Shown here one piece after another: positions 61,355 through 64,000 of a stretch of DNA of 64,000 bases. The stretch covers positions 58,631,172 through 58,695,171 of the forward strand of contig JARCOQ010000002.1 in assembly GCA_029207755.1 (NCBI GenBank), written 5' to 3'. Each line of letters opens with the position of its first letter. Position 1 is the stretch's first letter. The notes below the pieces were generated by a model. The model was given only the letters and a program-made list of their open reading frames with translations, made no database searches and was not told where the DNA came from. The stretch comes from Chamaea fasciata. Lineage: Eukaryota; Chordata; Aves; Passeriformes; Sylviidae. Position numbers and translations under genes: made by a program.

Positions 61355-63089
61355 ACACTATCAATGGCCTCATCTTATTCCTCTGTAGCAGAGTGAGATA
61401 TGGGTCTGCTGGTGACAGTGCATACATACATAAATACAGGGTGGATCTTTTCAGCAGCTGGGCTCAGACATTCTGTTGAGCAAATGTTCAGGGACCACAC
61501 AAAGTCTCACCAGCTGCTGGCATGATGGTTTCCATGCCTGCAAAAAGGGGCTGGCTGCGGTTCTCTTGGGACAGCCCTGGTAAGGCTCCTGTGTGCAGTG
61601 TTTGATCTCAGGGGCCCTTGGTATGGGTTCCAACTTGTCATCATGCTTCTCAATGCTTCTCTGGTTTCTGCAGATGGGTCTTTGACAAGGCAATGGCCCC
61701 TTGTGAGACACCTTGGAATAGTTCAGCAGGGCATTATTTGGGGTGCCCCTCCTGCCGTTGGGATTCTGAGCTCCTTTGTGTGTAGCCAGTTAGTTTTTGC
61801 CACATAACCTAATAGGTTTAAACCCTTACCTTTACTTAATGATTTCTGGAGACCCTATAATCCCGGCTTTCAAAATTTCATTTTATTTAAACAAGTAGTT
61901 TCAGTTTTCCTATTAAATTAGGAATAAGTGGTTTACTCTCATTTTTTTTGTAAAAGAGGCATTAATATCTTCCGTAGTTGTGAGAAAACCTTTAAAGTTG
62001 TGACCAGAATTATTTCTTAAAGTATGCATTCAGAATGTCTATAGTTTTTATCTTTTCAGTATCCAAGGATTATGCTGTCTGAGTACTCTTAAATATAATT
62101 TTCTTGTCTGAAGTAATTTATACCCAAGAACTTCTGCAGAGGTGATGAGAAATGGCTACTTTCGCCTTCCAGCAGTGACTCAAATGTGGGTGGCTCATTC
62201 TGTGCTCACCAAATGTGCATCCTGAGCTCAGGCAGTGGTGGATGCATATCTCTGATACACGTGTGCAGAAAATATTCCTCCTCTGAACCTGTAGGTCCCA
62301 GCAGAAATTCATACTAAGGAAGGATCATCATCTGTAAAACAATTGACTCTGTATTTGCCAAACCTTTGGGCAATAAGTCTCTCTCTATGTATGCACACAT
62401 TTCTCATCTATCTTTCAGAAAATGTTTTGCCTAGTCCACAGGCAGCAGAATTTTGCAGTCTCATTGGCATCTGGGATTTTTTTGTTAGGTATGGTTCTAC
62501 TGTTCCTTAATGATTACATTTTTCATTTTATGGCAATTGCTTTTCACTTTGACAGACACAACCTTGGCCCTCTATGTGGTGTACCCATTATCTTTAGAAA
62601 AGCACTCAAAATTCAAGAAGATAAATATCAGAGAAGAAATATATTGAGAAATTTATGAAAAATAATAACTTAGCAATATCCATCTAAATAAGAGTTTGGG
62701 AGGAGTAAAATCTTACATGTTTTCTATTGACATCTGCAGAACAAGCTGTGCAGAAATGAACACCTGAAAATAATTATATGCTATGCAGTAAACTTTGGAA
62801 GAACTTTTAGAAAACTATCCATAGAAAATGCAAAAAAAGTCTAATATATCTGTATTGCTTGACAAAATCCCTTTCTTATCTGGCTGGCTTGCTGTCTGCT
62901 GCTTTTCCACCAGCGCAGAAAAAAAAAAAATCAACAAATGAACATACATTATGAAAGGGCACTAGAAAGTTTCAAATACTTAAAATAAAGAGAATGAAAA
63001 GTTCATAATGTATAATAAAAGTATAGGGTATGAAAAACTCTTCTATAGTAAAACTTTGTGTCTATCAAGGATAAGAGTTTTGGGATGTG

Positions 63090-63177
63090 TGGCTTTTTTG
63101 TTTGTTTTTTTGGAGGGGTTTTGTTTTTGGTTTTTTTTGTGGGTTTTTTTGTTGTTTTTTTGGGTTTTTTTTTTGAT
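63090..63177. repeat. G/T-rich low-complexity tract
   Basis: The plus strand is nearly all T and G (GTTTTTTTGG, GGGTTTTTTTG, TTGTTTTTTTGGG words). The W/F-rich plus-strand frame across it (63008-63214) is an artefact. Confidence 0.9.
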
Positions 63178-63918
63178 AGATCAGAAATTTCTGAATAACA
63201 TTATAACTGTATAAAATTGAACGGGAAAAATATAATTGTTTCAAAGGTCATCTACCCTTAGAGGGAAGGTATGACTGTAGTCAAAGAAGCAAAGGTCTTG
63301 CAAAGGTGCCCAAAGGTATTCTTATCATCTAAAAGTGCAGTAGAAAGTTCTGCTTAGGCCACTTTAAAATATTTTCTCGTTTAAGCCTTGGGTGAAACCC
63401 ATCTGAGTGGATCTATTACACAGGCTATTACCATGCTGTATGCTCCATCTTGATATGTACTAAATCATTTTTTTACTCTATGGTTAAAGAAATAAAATTG
63501 TAAATGAGATATTTGAAATAAACTTTTCTACTCTATTCAACACTGATAAGGGCCTCAGCCACAGTACTCCTTCCAGTTTCAGGGAAGATAGTTTAAAGAT
63601 AAAGGAAAACAGAAGAGAACCCAGCAGACAGCCACAAGCATGCTATGGTCTCCATGAAAAATTTATATAAAAGGTAAGTTTTTTTAAAGGAAAAAAAGAA
63701 ATGAAGAGAAATACATAAAAGTAGTTTCTCACTAAGGCATTTCCCCCATAGTCTCCATTGTGCTTCACGGTCATTGGAACAGATAAATTAGCTTAATTTT
63801 TAAAGAAGAATTTTTAAATTAGAATTTAGCACTTTTGAAATTGTAAGGTTTTGTGCACAAAAATGGCCTTCCAAAGAAGATAATGGGATCTTGTTTCTGG
63901 GTGTCTAAAAGTATAGTA

Positions 63919-64000
63919 CCAAAAAAAAACCAAACCAAACCAAACCAAACCAAACCAAACCAAAACAAAACAAAACAAAACAAAAAAAAGAAACCACCCA
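63919..64000. repeat. (CCAAA)n then (CAAAA)n array at window end
   Basis: About seven CCAAA units (63930-63964) switch to about four CAAAA units (63965-63984), then AAAAGAAACCACCCA. It continues to the window edge and may extend beyond it. Confidence 0.93.

Larger units (their letters stand above)
59311..63918. other. Unique DNA, mixed GC, no gene recognised
   Basis: GC-richer islands at 60080-60330 and 61440-61800 have open frames of up to about 103 codons on both strands. None shows a domain I recognise or a consistent exon/intron layout. The CA repeats and the G/T tract are listed separately. Confidence 0.45.

Overview
This window looks like AT-rich, gene-free nuclear DNA from a bird, probably a passerine. 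The evidence is its repeat content. I see several truncated CR1 LINE fragments, recognisable from their 3' ends and from C-terminal reverse-transcriptase residues. I also see several solo or truncated endogenous-retrovirus LTRs of types I associate with songbird genomes. Mammalian-style SINEs are absent. There is no bacterial, phage or organellar signature. The family assignments rest on memory of avian repeats; a repeat-library search was not possible.

I found no protein-coding gene I would defend. The longest open frames lie inside a purine-only pentanucleotide array, inside repeats, or in AT-rich DNA with no recognisable domain, and none shows a convincing exon structure. The window is best read as an intergenic desert or part of a very long intron. 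Any function is more likely to be regulatory. The segment near 58.9-59.3 kb is the best-looking candidate by composition, but this is weak evidence.

Layout: 0-2.1 kb is AT-rich unique DNA. A minus-strand CR1 lies at 2.1-2.9 kb and an old CR1 3' tip at 3.4 kb. A plus-strand CR1 3' end lies at 7.4-7.7 kb, followed by a complete solo LTR at 8.44-9.09 kb with a perfect 5-bp target duplication. From 9.1 to 15.8 kb the DNA is AT-rich, with a 51-base T run and a small duplicated, tRNA-like motif. A CR1 fragment at 15.8-16.35 kb runs straight into a 0.5-kb GGGGA/GGGAA array. From 16.9 to 26 kb the DNA is mostly unique. A minus-strand LTR and a plus-strand CR1 sit side by side at 26.0-27.4 kb. An internally deleted LTR-type repeat occurs at 32.6-33.2 kb, and a longer, inverted copy of the same family at 47.6-48.5 kb. 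A degenerate CR1 lies at 45.3-46.2 kb. A compact LTR resembling class II avian retroviral LTRs lies at 48.7-49.0 kb, followed by an unclassified GC-rich repeat-like stretch and A/C-rich DNA. Another LTR lies at 53.75-54.3 kb. The last 10 kb is mostly unique AT-rich DNA ending in a CCAAA/CAAAA array at the window edge.

No genes act together here. The main story is a history of CR1 and retroviral insertion, internal deletion and simple-repeat growth. I found no clear previously undescribed biological system. The most notable items are the polypurine array, the paired inverted LTR copies with different internal rearrangements, the duplicated tRNA-Arg-like hairpin, and the recurring A/C- or G/T-rich patches.
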